Position numbers and translations under genes: made by a program. DNA of 64,000 nt. Origin: Candidatus Zixiibacteriota bacterium (GTDB lineage: Bacteria; Zixibacteria; MSB-5A5; GN15; PGXB01). The stretch covers positions 1 through 64,000 of the forward strand of contig JAPLUR010000116.1 in NCBI GenBank assembly GCA_026397505.1. Reading direction: 5' to 3'. Positions 35,087 to 44,646 of this stretch are shown here, piece by piece (positions within the stretch are counted from its first letter, which is position 1; every line of letters begins with the position of its first letter). The notes under the pieces were generated by a model. The model was not told the origin of the DNA. It saw nothing but the letters and a program-made list of their open reading frames with translations, and ran no database searches.

Positions 35087-36220
35087 ATGCCGCCGGTTGT
35101 GGTCAAAAAAACAGAGCATCTTTTCAAGAGAATTCTCTTTCTGTTTCTCCGCCTGATTTTAAAGAACGGCGACCGTTCCCTCTGGCCGATTTCTCCTGAT
35201 AAAGTGAAGTCGATTCTCATCCTTCGCCCCGACAAGTTGGGCGATATGATTGCCACCGTCCCGGCGATTCACGCTCTCAAGCAGAGATTTCCCCATATCA
35301 AAATTGTCGTGATGGCTTCACCCAGAAACAAGGAAATTATTGAAAGCGACCCGCAGGTTGATGCTATCGCCCTCTATACTAAGAATTTTCTGTTCGATCT
35401 CGGTGTCATTGCCCGCTTACGCCGAGAAAAATTCGATATAGTTTATGACCCTATCTGCCATGATTCTATCACCGGCCTGCTTTTGACAAAAATTATCGGC
35501 CGGAATTCTATCAAGGCCGCCTCCCGCAAGCTGAAATTCCACCGCTTCTATGATTATTGCGAGTTATATCAGCCGGATGGCGAAGATCATAATATCGACA
35601 ACGGACTTCTGATTCTCAATGTCTTCGGTATCGATCCGGCCGGAGTAGATCCCTTTTTGCCGATTTTTATTCCGCCGGAATCGATCAAAAAGGCCGAGGC
35701 ATTTTTCCGCGCCCTCCCCTCCGAAAATTCTTTCTGGGTGGGGGTGAATATTTCCGCCGGGAGCTTTACTCGCACGCTTCCCCTGGAGAAATACGCCGCC
35801 ATTATAAATGGCATCGCCGGGAAATACCGAGCATTCAAGTTTCTCATTTTCTGCACCATGGATGAGCGCGAAAGGGGGATCAGTCTGCTCGGCTCGGTCA
35901 AAGCGGCTGCGTGTCTGGTGCCGGAAAATCTTTCGCTTCTTGATGCGGTCGCCGTTCTGGGCCGGGTCACTGCGTTTATCAGTCCCGATACTTCACTGGT
36001 GCATATCGCGGGACTGATGAAAATTCCTCTGGTGGGGCTTTATTCCGGGCATATGAGGAATTTCCATTTTTGGCGGCCGTACCGTCGGAAATACGGAGCG
36101 GTAATAGCCGGAAATATCGACCATTTGCATGATATCGAGCCGGAGCAGGTGCTGCGGGAATTTGACCTGGTGATAACCGAACTGAAGCAGACCCACCCGG
36201 AGGCGGTACCGTTGTCGTAA
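35087..36220 (+). CDS. glycosyltransferase family 9 (heptosyltransferase-like), 1
   Basis: 377 residues. An N-terminal basic or hydrophobic stretch is followed by I-L-R-P-D-K-L-G-D-M-I-A-T-V-P (about 45-59), the usual GT9 opening. The second half has N-I-S-A-G-S-F-T-R-T-L-P and the sugar-nucleotide site I-S-P-D-T-S-L-V-H-I-A (about 301-311). It is a GT-B enzyme at the inner face of the membrane, adding heptose or a related sugar to the LPS core. It starts nine bases after the exporter and is 25-30% similar by eye to the next gene. Confidence 0.85.
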   Translation: MPPVVVKKTEHLFKRILFLFLRLILKNGDRSLWPISPDKVKSILILRPDKLGDMIATVPAIHALKQRFPHIKIVVMASPRNKEIIESDPQVDAIALYTKNFLFDLGVIARLRREKFDIVYDPICHDSITGLLLTKIIGRNSIKAASRKLKFHRFYDYCELYQPDGEDHNIDNGLLILNVFGIDPAGVDPFLPIFIPPESIKKAEAFFRALPSENSFWVGVNISAGSFTRTLPLEKYAAIINGIAGKYRAFKFLIFCTMDERERGISLLGSVKAAACLVPENLSLLDAVAVLGRVTAFISPDTSLVHIAGLMKIPLVGLYSGHMRNFHFWRPYRRKYGAVIAGNIDHLHDIEPEQVLREFDLVITELKQTHPEAVPLS

Positions 36221-36244
36221 AACCGGTCAGATTTAGATTCTGAT

Positions 36245-37330
36245 ATGAAAATTGCCGAACAGATATTCAAACGCTTTGCCCTCTGGGCAGTCAGGCTATT
36301 CTTCGGCCGTGGAGTGGTGGAACCGGGGAAAATCGATATCCGCGCGATCAGGCGGATTCTTATCTACCGTCCGGAGAAAATCGGCGATATGTTTATCTCC
36401 CTGCCGCTGGTGGCGATGCTCAAAAAAGCCTCGCCCGGAATGATGATTGACGCCATTGTCTCACCGATTTCGCTCAAACTGGTAGAGAATGACCGCCGCT
36501 TCAATCAAATCTATGTTTATGAGAAATCATTCTGGTCGGATATTATGACCGCGCGCCGGATCCGCCGGAATGATTATGACTTGATTATCGATCTGGTCGG
36601 ATCCGATTCGGTGACAGCCGCAGTATCGGTCATATATCTATCAAAGAGAAGTGCGCTGAAAGTCGCGGTGGGGAAGAAAAATCTCGCCCGATACTATGAC
36701 AGGAATTTCGACATTTTCACCGATCGCCATATGGTTGAAAGCACTATGCAGGTTCTCGGCCTTCTTGGGTTGTCGGCCTCTCCCGATGATTATTTTGCCC
36801 CTCCGGATGTCTCCGAACCGCAGCGGGAGGCGGCCCGGCAATTTGTGTCGGGACTTGGTCTGAGAAACGGCGACATCCCGGTCGGCGTGAATATCTCGGC
36901 GGGAAATATGAATCGCCGGTGGTCTATGGAGAATTATTTCTCTTTTATAGGTGAACTTCAGAAACAATTTCCTCATTATCGGGTGGTTATTTTTTCAACT
37001 CCGGAGGATTATGAGGCGGCGCGCAGACTTCAGCAAAGCCTGTCCGGGGTTTCTGTACTGCCTGAAAGACTCTCTCTTCTTGAAGTTTCCGCATTTATCG
37101 CACAAATGAAGCTACTTATTTCACCTGATACTTCTCTTATCCATATCGCCCGTTCTTTCAGAGTGCCGGTGGTGGGACTTTATTTACCATTCCATGACAA
37201 TTACCGCCGCTGGGTCCCTCTGGCGCAGCCGAATGGTCTGCTGGTGGCGCCCGATAACAATTCCATAGATAGAATTTCCCCGGAAAAAGTTCTGGAAGAG
37301 GTAGGACGCATTTTAGGAGGGAAGGGATGA
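36245..37330 (+). CDS. glycosyltransferase family 9 (heptosyltransferase-like), 2
   Basis: 361 residues with the same layout as the previous gene: I-Y-R-P-E-K-I-G-D-M-F-I-S-L-P (about 40-54), N-I-S-A-G-N-M-N-R-R-W (about 215) and L-I-S-P-D-T-S-L-I-H-I-A (about 292-303). This tandem paralogue probably adds a different core sugar. Its stop overlaps the start of the GT2 gene by four bases (ATGA), so translation is coupled. Confidence 0.85.
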   Translation: MKIAEQIFKRFALWAVRLFFGRGVVEPGKIDIRAIRRILIYRPEKIGDMFISLPLVAMLKKASPGMMIDAIVSPISLKLVENDRRFNQIYVYEKSFWSDIMTARRIRRNDYDLIIDLVGSDSVTAAVSVIYLSKRSALKVAVGKKNLARYYDRNFDIFTDRHMVESTMQVLGLLGLSASPDDYFAPPDVSEPQREAARQFVSGLGLRNGDIPVGVNISAGNMNRRWSMENYFSFIGELQKQFPHYRVVIFSTPEDYEAARRLQQSLSGVSVLPERLSLLEVSAFIAQMKLLISPDTSLIHIARSFRVPVVGLYLPFHDNYRRWVPLAQPNGLLVAPDNNSIDRISPEKVLEEVGRILGGKG

Positions 37331-38085
37331 GGAAAATCTCCGCGGTAATAATTGCCATGAATGAAGAGGATAATCTTGGACGCTGCCTCGATTCCATAAA
37401 ATGGGTTGACGAAATCATTGTGATTGATAGCGGCTCGACCGATCGCACCAGGGAAATTGCGCTGAAGGCCGGCGCCAGAGTGTACGAAATTGAGTGGAAA
37501 GGATTCGGGGAGGCCAAGAGATATGGGGTCTCAAAGGCGGAGGGGGAGTGGATACTCTCGCTCGATGCCGACGAGGAAATGACCCCGGGGGTGATAGAGG
37601 AAATTCAAGCAATAATTCGCGACGGTGCCACATTGCCGGCTTATTATATGCCGCGCCGAACAATGTTTCTGGGGCGATGGATTTCGCACTGCGGCTGGTA
37701 CCCCGACCGGGTGATGCGGCTATTTCTAAGATCGCGGGCGAATTTCAATGAGGCCACCGTGCATGAAAAGGTGATCTTTGACGGCCCGGCCGGTTATCTC
37801 AGGAATGAAATCAGGCATTACAGCTACCCCACGTTGGAGCATTATCTCAGAAAATTCAATCGCTATACTACATTGGGTGCCGAGGAGGCATATCGGTCGG
37901 GAAAAAAGGGAGGTTGGTTCGCACTGTTAGTCAAACCGCCGGCGGCCTTTTTCAAACACTATATTGCCAGACAGGGTTTCAGAGATGGGTGGGAAGGGTT
38001 TGTCATCTCTGTTTTATCGTGTGCCGCTGTTTTCGTTAAGTACGCCAAGTTGAAAGATATGAAACGGAAGAATCAAGAGAGGTAG
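37327..38085 (+). CDS. glycosyltransferase family 2 (WaaE/KdtX-like)
   Basis: 252 residues. GT-A signatures are A-V-I-I-A-M-N-E-E-D-N-L (about 5-16), V-D-E-I-I-V-I-D-S-G-S-T-D-R-T and the DxD L-S-L-D-A-D-E-E (about 79-86). The region W-Y-P-D-R-V-M-R-L-F (about 119-128) is typical for the LPS-core beta-1,4-glucosyltransferase group (WaaE). It sits between GT9 genes, supporting a role in core assembly. The C-terminus has a hydrophobic segment that may attach it to the membrane. Confidence 0.85.
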   Translation: MRKISAVIIAMNEEDNLGRCLDSIKWVDEIIVIDSGSTDRTREIALKAGARVYEIEWKGFGEAKRYGVSKAEGEWILSLDADEEMTPGVIEEIQAIIRDGATLPAYYMPRRTMFLGRWISHCGWYPDRVMRLFLRSRANFNEATVHEKVIFDGPAGYLRNEIRHYSYPTLEHYLRKFNRYTTLGAEEAYRSGKKGGWFALLVKPPAAFFKHYIARQGFRDGWEGFVISVLSCAAVFVKYAKLKDMKRKNQER

Positions 38086-38091
38086 GGACCG

Positions 38092-39126
38092 TTGGTTCGA
38101 AGAATACAAATTGCCCCCGGTGACAAGCTTCTAATCAGCCGGACCGACCGTCTGGGCGACTTGATACTGGCTCTGCCTCTGGTGCAGACGCTCAAAGCCC
38201 GTTATCCGTCCGCCCGGGTCGAGGTACTGACCTCGGATTATGCGGCCCCGATTCTGAAACATCATCCTGCGGTCGATGGAGTCATGACGATTAATCATGC
38301 CTTATTGGCCTCCGACCGGGAATATCGTGCGGAATTGACCCGAGCGCTGGCTTCCGCCGGATACAAAGCCGTGGCTGTTTTATACCCGGAAAAGAATATC
38401 TGTCGTATTTTCTGGCGGGCGGGTATTCCGATTCGCATCGGCACGGCCGGCAGATTTCATTCCATATATTTCAACCGTCGCCTCTTTCATCGCCGGAATC
38501 CAAGCACCAGGCATGAATCGGAATATAACCTCGATTTCCTCAAGTTTTTTGAAGATGGGGAATCGTCGCCGATACCGGAGATTCATATCGCCGGGGAAGA
38601 AAAATCCCGCTCGACGCAGTTTCTTCAGAGCAAGGGGATTGGAACGGATTTTGTCGTAATCCACCCCGGCTCCGGCGGTTCCGCACATAAATGGCCGCTT
38701 GATAATTTTCTCCGGTTATATGATTATATGGTCAAGTCGGGGATAGAGGCCGTCATCACCGGCTCAAAGGAAGAAGGTGCGGAAATTATAGCTCTGGCCC
38801 GGAGGATGAATATCACCATTAAGGAAATCACCGGCAAGACCGATTTGAGAATGCTGGCCGCGGTGCTGGCGCGGGCCAGGGCCACGGTGGCCAATTCCAC
38901 CGGCCCGCTCCACCTGGCAGCGGCGGTTGGGACGAGAGTTGTCGGGCTGTACCCCCGGAATAAAATCATGTCGCCTGTTCGCTGGGGACCTTTGGGCAAG
39001 GGGCATCTGGTCTTGCAGCCGCCGGAAAAGGGGCAGAAGATGGATTCAATCACGGTGGAGCAGGTCGCCGAAAGTATGCGAATCCTCGCGAGAGGCCCTA
39101 TAAAGGATGGAAGTATCCTGAAATGA
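38092..39126 (+). CDS. glycosyltransferase family 9 (heptosyltransferase-like), 3
   Basis: 344 residues from TTG 38092 (AGGTAGGG upstream; no ATG at a suitable place). The motifs are I-S-R-T-D-R-L-G-D-L-I-L-A-L-P (about 15-29), V-I-H-P-G-S-G-G-S-A-H-K-W-P (about 186-199) and A-N-S-T-G-P-L-H-L-A-A (about 266-276). It is closer to RfaF/WaaF-type enzymes than the two upstream. Its stop overlaps the relA start by four bases. Confidence 0.87.
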   Translation: MVRRIQIAPGDKLLISRTDRLGDLILALPLVQTLKARYPSARVEVLTSDYAAPILKHHPAVDGVMTINHALLASDREYRAELTRALASAGYKAVAVLYPEKNICRIFWRAGIPIRIGTAGRFHSIYFNRRLFHRRNPSTRHESEYNLDFLKFFEDGESSPIPEIHIAGEEKSRSTQFLQSKGIGTDFVVIHPGSGGSAHKWPLDNFLRLYDYMVKSGIEAVITGSKEEGAEIIALARRMNITIKEITGKTDLRMLAAVLARARATVANSTGPLHLAAAVGTRVVGLYPRNKIMSPVRWGPLGKGHLVLQPPEKGQKMDSITVEQVAESMRILARGPIKDGSILK

Positions 39127-41264
39127 ACTTGGCCGAATTTATCATACAGACCGAAGCCTGGAATTCCAATATCAATATTCCCATGATTCGCAAGGCTTAC
39201 GAGTTTTCCGATGACGCTCATGCGGGGCAGTTGCGCGAATCGGGGGAAGCGTATGTGGAGCATTGTCTCCATGTCGCCCTGATTCTGGCGGAGTTGCATC
39301 TGGATTCCACTACCATTGCCGCCGGCCTCATACATGACGTCGTGGAGGATACCGGCATCAAGATTGACCGTATCAAGCAGGAATTCGGCGAGGAGATCAC
39401 TGCCCTGGTTGATGCCGTCACCAAGTTGGGCGCAGTGCAGTTCAAGTCCGAGCAGGAGCAGCAGGTGGAGTATTTCCGTAAGATGCTTCTCTCCATGGCC
39501 AAGGATATCCGGGTGATCTTGATCAAGCTGGCCGACCGCCTTCACAACATGCGAACTCTCGAGCATCTTTCTCCCGAAAAGAGAAAGCGGATCGCCACCG
39601 AAACCCGCGAGGTCTACTCCCCGCTGGCGCACCGATTCGGTATTTCCAAGGTCAAAACGGAACTGGAGGACCTCTCGCTGAAATTTCTGGAGCCGGAAAT
39701 TTATGCCGATCTGGCCAACAAGATCGAGTTGAAAAAAGAGGAGCGCGAGGCTTATGTCCAGCAGATTGTCATACCGATCCGGAAGGTTCTGGGTGAAAGA
39801 GGCATCAAGGCGGAGGTTACCGGCCGCGCTAAGCACATCGATTCCATTTATCGAAAAATAAGAGACCGGAAAGTTGCTTTTGAGCAGATCGCCGACCTTC
39901 TGGCAATCCGGATAATTGTCCGCACCAAATCCGAATGCTACCACGCCCTGGGGATAGTTCACGAGCTGTGGAAACCGGTGCTGCACAAGTTCGGCGATTA
40001 TATCGCCAATCCCAAACCGAATAATTATCAATCGCTGCATACGGCCATTTTCGGTCCCGAAGGCAAGATCGTAGAAGTTCAGATTCGTACTTACGAGATG
40101 CACCATGTCGCCGAAAACGGTATTGCGGCCCACTGGCTGTATAAAGAGGGGCGCCAGCAGCTCGATAAGACCGATCAGCAAATGCTCTGGCTGCGCGATG
40201 TTCTCGACTGGCAGAAAGATATGACCAACCCCTCGGAGTTTCTGGAATACCTGAAAATCGACCTGTTTCCCGAGGATATTTATGTATATACCCCCGACGG
40301 AGAGATAAAACATCTCCCGGCCGGAGCCACCCCGCTCGATTTTGCCTTTGCCGTTCATACCGAAGTCGGTATCCGCTGCAATGGCGCGAAAATAAACGGG
40401 CGGATTTCGCCTCTTTCAACAAAGCTTCAGTCGGGCGACAAGGTTGAAATCATGACCAGTCCACTCCGCCACCCCACCCACGACTGGCTCAATATTGCCA
40501 CTACCTCGGCCACCAAGACAAAAATCAGGCGCTGGCTCAAACAGGCCGGTCATGACCAGGCGCTCGTCCTCGGTAAGGAACTTCTGGAGCGGGAACTGAA
40601 AAAGAAACGCCTCAAAATCCCGCCTGATGAGGAACTGCTGGCGGTGGCGCAGGGATTATCGCAGATGTCCGTCGAGAATCTTTATTATGCCATTGGCAGC
40701 GGCAACATATCCGCCGGTCAGGTAGTGCTCAAACTCGTGCCTGAAGAGGTGGAACCGGCAAAACCCTCGGTCGTGGAAAAAGTCTTGGATCGGTTCCGTT
40801 CGGAGCGCGGGATCAAGATCGAAGGAATGGGAAACATGATGTTCCGTTTTGCGGGCTGCTGCCAGCCAATCCCGGGCGAAGAGGTGATCGGGTATATCAC
40901 CCGCGGCCGGGGCGTTACCATTCATCGCATCGACTGCCCCGCCGCTCAGGAACTGATCAAACAACCCGAAAGAACTGTCCCGGTTACCTGGGATGTCTCC
41001 AAAGACCAGACTTTCGTGGTTCGTCTGGAGGTCAATGTCACGCCCCGGCGGAATATCCTGGCCGAAATCACCGAGTCGATCGCCGATGCCAATACCAATG
41101 TGCGTGGCGCCGATATAAATATCTCCGACACCAATTCCACCGGATATATTGTGGTCGAAGTCAATAACCTGAGTCAGTTGGAGCGGGTGCTTGAAAGGAT
41201 AAGGAAAGTCAAGGGGGTTATCTCGGTAAAAAGGGCGTTGGGCGGCGACCATTTGGCCGAATGA
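39123..41264 (+). CDS. relA: bifunctional (p)ppGpp synthetase/hydrolase (RelA/SpoT)
   Basis: 713 residues. The N-terminal HD hydrolase contains H-C-L-H-V-A and the signature L-I-H-D-V-V-E-D-T (about 65-73), then K-L-A-D-R-L-H-N-M-R. The synthetase domain has R-A-K-H-I-D-S-I-Y-R-K (about 237-247). A TGS domain follows (V-Y-T-P-D-G-E-I-K, about 390), then a zinc-finger-like stretch with C-C-Q-P-I-P-G (about 579) and a C-terminal ACT domain (640-713). The intact HD motif implies both synthesis and breakdown of the alarmone. It is translationally coupled to a GT9 gene, an unusual link between LPS-core assembly and the stringent response. Confidence 0.95.
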   Translation: MNLAEFIIQTEAWNSNINIPMIRKAYEFSDDAHAGQLRESGEAYVEHCLHVALILAELHLDSTTIAAGLIHDVVEDTGIKIDRIKQEFGEEITALVDAVTKLGAVQFKSEQEQQVEYFRKMLLSMAKDIRVILIKLADRLHNMRTLEHLSPEKRKRIATETREVYSPLAHRFGISKVKTELEDLSLKFLEPEIYADLANKIELKKEEREAYVQQIVIPIRKVLGERGIKAEVTGRAKHIDSIYRKIRDRKVAFEQIADLLAIRIIVRTKSECYHALGIVHELWKPVLHKFGDYIANPKPNNYQSLHTAIFGPEGKIVEVQIRTYEMHHVAENGIAAHWLYKEGRQQLDKTDQQMLWLRDVLDWQKDMTNPSEFLEYLKIDLFPEDIYVYTPDGEIKHLPAGATPLDFAFAVHTEVGIRCNGAKINGRISPLSTKLQSGDKVEIMTSPLRHPTHDWLNIATTSATKTKIRRWLKQAGHDQALVLGKELLERELKKKRLKIPPDEELLAVAQGLSQMSVENLYYAIGSGNISAGQVVLKLVPEEVEPAKPSVVEKVLDRFRSERGIKIEGMGNMMFRFAGCCQPIPGEEVIGYITRGRGVTIHRIDCPAAQELIKQPERTVPVTWDVSKDQTFVVRLEVNVTPRRNILAEITESIADANTNVRGADINISDTNSTGYIVVEVNNLSQLERVLERIRKVKGVISVKRALGGDHLAE

Positions 41265-41314
41265 GATTCCGCTCATTCGAGCTTTGAATCCAATCGACCA
41301 TTCAATATTTTCCC

Positions 41315-41342
41315 TTGACATTCTATTTCTCAAGAATATACT
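41315..41342 (+). promoter_or_regulatory. sigma-70-like promoter
   Basis: TTGACA (41315-41320), 16-base spacer, TATACT (41337-41342). It lies about 120 bases before the propeller lipoprotein gene and after the relA stop, so it probably drives the lipoprotein-subtilase pair. Confidence 0.65.
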
Positions 41343-41470
41343 TACGACAGGCTATTCTTTCATAACGTTGTTGCGACCTGTGGATTTGCAGATAAACAAA
41401 GCGGGCAAAGGCTCGTCTTTGATAATGGATATAGGGTTTATAAAGTTAAATTTAGAAAGGAGGTGAGATA

Positions 41471-42556
41471 ATGAGAAAGAAGAACCATTTATTGACGGTG
41501 ATGGCGCTTATGGCCGGTTTGGGGCTTTTCCTCTGCTGCTGTGATGACTGCCCGACCTGCCCAAAGCCACAGGCACCGGTATTGGGTCATTATCGAATTT
41601 ATGCTTTCGACGGGCTACAGGGGCTTTTGATGTCAATCGATACCCCGGCCGATACGGTCGTGGATTCGGTGCGGGTGGATTATTACGGCTCATTCATTTA
41701 TGTCACGCCGGACGGCCAGAGACTGCTTGTAATGAACGTGGGCGACAGCGGCAACAAATTGGAAATCTATAATACGTCTGATCTTGCGCATGTTGGCACA
41801 CTTAATCAATATGGTTTCTACTATTTTGATGGAAGCGATAATTATGGAATATGTGCATTGGGCAGTATTCGCTTTATTGATCCAATATCCCTCTTACCTA
41901 TTGACACTATCAATCGAAGCGTTCGATCGGGTTATTTGGATACCGTATCAAATCTCTTTCTTGCTGCAGCGGCTTCCAGTGCGACCATTTACAAGATTGA
42001 TTGCATTACCCGGACTCTGGTGGACTCGTTCACCAATATGTTCGGGGGTAATGTGACGAACCTGGCTTATAACCGACTGACAAATGACATTTATTACTTC
42101 ACATTCATAGGCTCATATTACTCCTATTTCGTCCAGTATGATTGTGATGGGGATTCTGTTATCGACAAGACTGTTGTCACCCAGACGACCGGCGGCATTT
42201 CTATCACACCTGATTGCAGGCGGGTCTATATGACCGACGGCGGTAATGGCATGCTGGGAACAATACCTCAGGGGCAGATATGGGTTTTTGATGCTCTGAC
42301 TAACCGGGTATTGACGTGGATACCCAACTATAATATTGCGACGGGGAGGCGGCTGGTGCCCCTGTTCGGGCAGGTGGTTATCACCCCGGACAATAATAGA
42401 GCCTATCTGGGCGCAGCGCGGAGTTCGGGTGGACCGATACCGATGCCGGTCATTGATCTAAACACGAATCAAATCATAAAAACCGTTTTTTCGGACACCC
42501 TAAATGGAAACATCGGGGCGATGACTGTGGCGATAGGGCCTGTTCCGAAAAAATGA
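41471..42556 (+). CDS. YncE-like beta-propeller lipoprotein
   Basis: 361 residues with AGGAGG just upstream. The signal peptide ends in a cysteine run L-F-L-C-C-C-D-D-C-P-T-C-P (about 20-32). One of these is a lipobox cysteine; the extra CxxC pairs are odd. The rest is made of repeated beta-blades: V-T-P-D-G-Q-R-L-L-V, I-T-P-D-C-R-R-V-Y-M-T-D-G-G, V-I-T-P-D-N-N-R-A-Y-L-G. This pattern is typical of YncE / 40-residue YVTN-type propellers on the cell surface. Its stop overlaps the next gene's first ATG. It is probably an extracytoplasmic binding protein. Confidence 0.75.
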   Translation: MRKKNHLLTVMALMAGLGLFLCCCDDCPTCPKPQAPVLGHYRIYAFDGLQGLLMSIDTPADTVVDSVRVDYYGSFIYVTPDGQRLLVMNVGDSGNKLEIYNTSDLAHVGTLNQYGFYYFDGSDNYGICALGSIRFIDPISLLPIDTINRSVRSGYLDTVSNLFLAAAASSATIYKIDCITRTLVDSFTNMFGGNVTNLAYNRLTNDIYYFTFIGSYYSYFVQYDCDGDSVIDKTVVTQTTGGISITPDCRRVYMTDGGNGMLGTIPQGQIWVFDALTNRVLTWIPNYNIATGRRLVPLFGQVVITPDNNRAYLGAARSSGGPIPMPVIDLNTNQIIKTVFSDTLNGNIGAMTVAIGPVPKK

Positions 42557-42567
42557 AGGAGGCTAAA

Positions 42568-44436
42568 ATGCGATCTAAAAGAAACTCGTTATGCACAATG
42601 GTCATTGTGACTTTACTGACCGGTATGTGCATTCCTGCGCATGCCGAGCATTATTATTGCAGAATCGGGGAGAAGCCTTTGGCTGTCTGCGACTCCATCG
42701 TAACCGTTAAATTCAGTCCTCTTGTCCCGCAACCAAATGCGGAAACATTCGCCCAGACTGTTCCCGGCCTTGATGAACGCTATGCGCCCGAAAGGGTGAG
42801 TCGTGGCTTTTACGTTTATCATGTTGACGAAGGATACAATATTGACTCCTTGCTGGGGTATCTGAATGTGATACCTGCCGTGCAATTCGCGTTCCCTGCC
42901 TATCGTGACTCTTGTGGCTCCGTCTGCATACTCAACGACCTTTTCATTATATGCTATAAAACGGATGTCACGCAGCAGATGATGGACAGTATGGCGAACT
43001 TCTATCATGTAGAACAAATCTCTGGTCCAATGGAATATACCGGCAGCAGGGCGATGATTGCAAGCAGTTTTGAAGGCTTGAATACGTTGGAAATTGCCAA
43101 TCGCTTCTATGAGTCGGGCCTGGTCGAATATTCCCAGCCGGCGATGTTCGTACCGAAACCATCGAGCATTGATCCCAACGACCCCTTTTTCCAGTATCAA
43201 TATAATCTTTATAATCATGGCCAGACCGGCGGCAAACCGGGTATTGATATCGGCGTAAGAAAGGCCTGGGAGATAACGCAAGGAGACCAGAATGTATTGA
43301 TCGCCATTATTGATTGCGGCTTTATCAGGATTCACGAGGATTTGAACAGCAGTCGAATTCTATGGAATAGTGGTTATGATTTCGTTGGTTCTACTGCCGA
43401 CTCGATAGTACCGGACACTGATCCCAGCCCCGGCACATTATCAGCCCATGGCGTGGCCTGCCAGGGGATTATCAGCGCGCAGATGAATAACACCCTTGGC
43501 ATTTCGGGCATCGCCCCGGGATGTAGTATTATACCGATAAAGGCATTTGACGACGACGAATATGGCAGTGATAATCCAACTGTATACGAAGGGGCCATCA
43601 GGCATGCCATAAATATTGCTAAGGCGTGGAAATTCCCGCCAATGGTTATCAGCTGTTCCTGGGGGTATCCCCCATATTTTTATGTCGATAATATCGCCAA
43701 GATAATAGATACCGCAGCCATGTATGGAATACCGATTGTTTTCGCCAGCGGTAACCAGGGTTCGATAGGTTACTTATATGAGTCCGTGAGCTTCCCGGCA
43801 TACTTGGAAAACGCGATCGCCGTTGGGGCGGTTAGAAAGACAGGTGAAAGATGGTCGTACAGTGGTAGCGGCGAAGGGTTGGACGTAGTTGCCCCATCAG
43901 GATTTGCTTGGATTGATGCCGGTGACCTTTATACTCTCGACCAGCCGGGTGAAGATGGATATAACCCTGCCTTTGTTTCTTGTGCGCTTACCAATGAAGA
44001 CTATCTCTGCACATTCGGGGGTACATCCGGCGCAGCGCCACAAGTGGCCGCCACTCTGGCGCTGGTGCGCAGCAGACGCCCGGATATTAAATCCTTCAAT
44101 ACCCTGAAAATGATTATAAATAGTTCGGCTGTTGATGGGATTGGCGACTCTTATGACAGTGTTGGTTGGGATCCGGCATACGGCTACGGTCTGGCCAGCG
44201 CTTTCCGGGCGCTGTTGGCGGTCTCACGCGGCGACCCCAATAATGACCATACTATAAACATGTCCGACATAACTTATCTTATCAATTTCCTCTACAAAGG
44301 CGGCCCGGCCCCCGTGCCTGACCGGCTCATGGGGGACGTCTTCTGCGACGGCATACTCAATATTCATGATATCCAATACCTCATAAACTACCTCTACAAG
44401 GGCGGCCCGGCACCAATAATTTGCTTTAAATATTAG
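42568..44436 (+). CDS. secreted subtilisin-like S8 protease with dockerin repeats
   Basis: 622 residues from ATG 42568, preceded by AAGGAGG; an ATG at 42553 overlaps the upstream stop but lies before this site. A signal peptide ends near P-A-H-A. A propeptide-like region of about 200 residues precedes the catalytic domain. The triad is visible: Asp249 (A-I-I-D-C-G), His294 (S-A-H-G-V-A) and Ser487 (G-G-T-S-G-A-A-P). The end (about 553-622) carries two dockerin-like repeats starting G-D-P-N and G-D-V-F, each with L-I-N-x-L-Y-K-G-G. It is likely exported, activated by cleavage, and docked to a cohesin-bearing partner. Confidence 0.9.
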   Translation: MRSKRNSLCTMVIVTLLTGMCIPAHAEHYYCRIGEKPLAVCDSIVTVKFSPLVPQPNAETFAQTVPGLDERYAPERVSRGFYVYHVDEGYNIDSLLGYLNVIPAVQFAFPAYRDSCGSVCILNDLFIICYKTDVTQQMMDSMANFYHVEQISGPMEYTGSRAMIASSFEGLNTLEIANRFYESGLVEYSQPAMFVPKPSSIDPNDPFFQYQYNLYNHGQTGGKPGIDIGVRKAWEITQGDQNVLIAIIDCGFIRIHEDLNSSRILWNSGYDFVGSTADSIVPDTDPSPGTLSAHGVACQGIISAQMNNTLGISGIAPGCSIIPIKAFDDDEYGSDNPTVYEGAIRHAINIAKAWKFPPMVISCSWGYPPYFYVDNIAKIIDTAAMYGIPIVFASGNQGSIGYLYESVSFPAYLENAIAVGAVRKTGERWSYSGSGEGLDVVAPSGFAWIDAGDLYTLDQPGEDGYNPAFVSCALTNEDYLCTFGGTSGAAPQVAATLALVRSRRPDIKSFNTLKMIINSSAVDGIGDSYDSVGWDPAYGYGLASAFRALLAVSRGDPNNDHTINMSDITYLINFLYKGGPAPVPDRLMGDVFCDGILNIHDIQYLINYLYKGGPAPIICFKY

Positions 44437-44574
44437 AATCCAGCCAACCAAATTTTAAGGAGGGCGGCATCAATCCGTCCTCCCCTATAAGCTGCATTCA
44501 ACTGTAGCTTATTTCTACCGCAAACCGTGTTTTTTCTTCATTTTCACTTCCTTCCAATCGACCATAAATAAATC

Positions 44575-44603
44575 TTGGACTGTCCGTTCCAATTGCGTAT
44601 AAT
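44575..44603 (+). promoter_or_regulatory. sigma-70-like promoter
   Basis: TTGGAC (44575-44580), 17-base spacer, perfect TATAAT (44598-44603), placed about 40 bases before the ATG of the zinc-ribbon/TPR gene. A weak GGAGGGCGG / CCGTCCTCC hairpin (about 44459-44485) may end the preceding protease transcript. Confidence 0.7.
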
Positions 44604-44646
44604 TGGTGACAAAATGGATTTACATTAACCTTATTGGGAATAGTAA

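Noticed and set aside
33764-35119. Minus-strand frame of about 451 codons over the MsbA-like gene
   Set aside because: Shadow of the ABC exporter; no domain pattern.
38724-40358. Minus-strand frame of about 544 codons over GT9 and relA
   Set aside because: It crosses two well-supported plus-strand genes, with no motif or ribosome site of its own.
44459-44485. Terminator after the subtilase gene
   Set aside because: The hairpin is plausible but no T run follows. It was mentioned with the nearby promoter rather than listed by itself.
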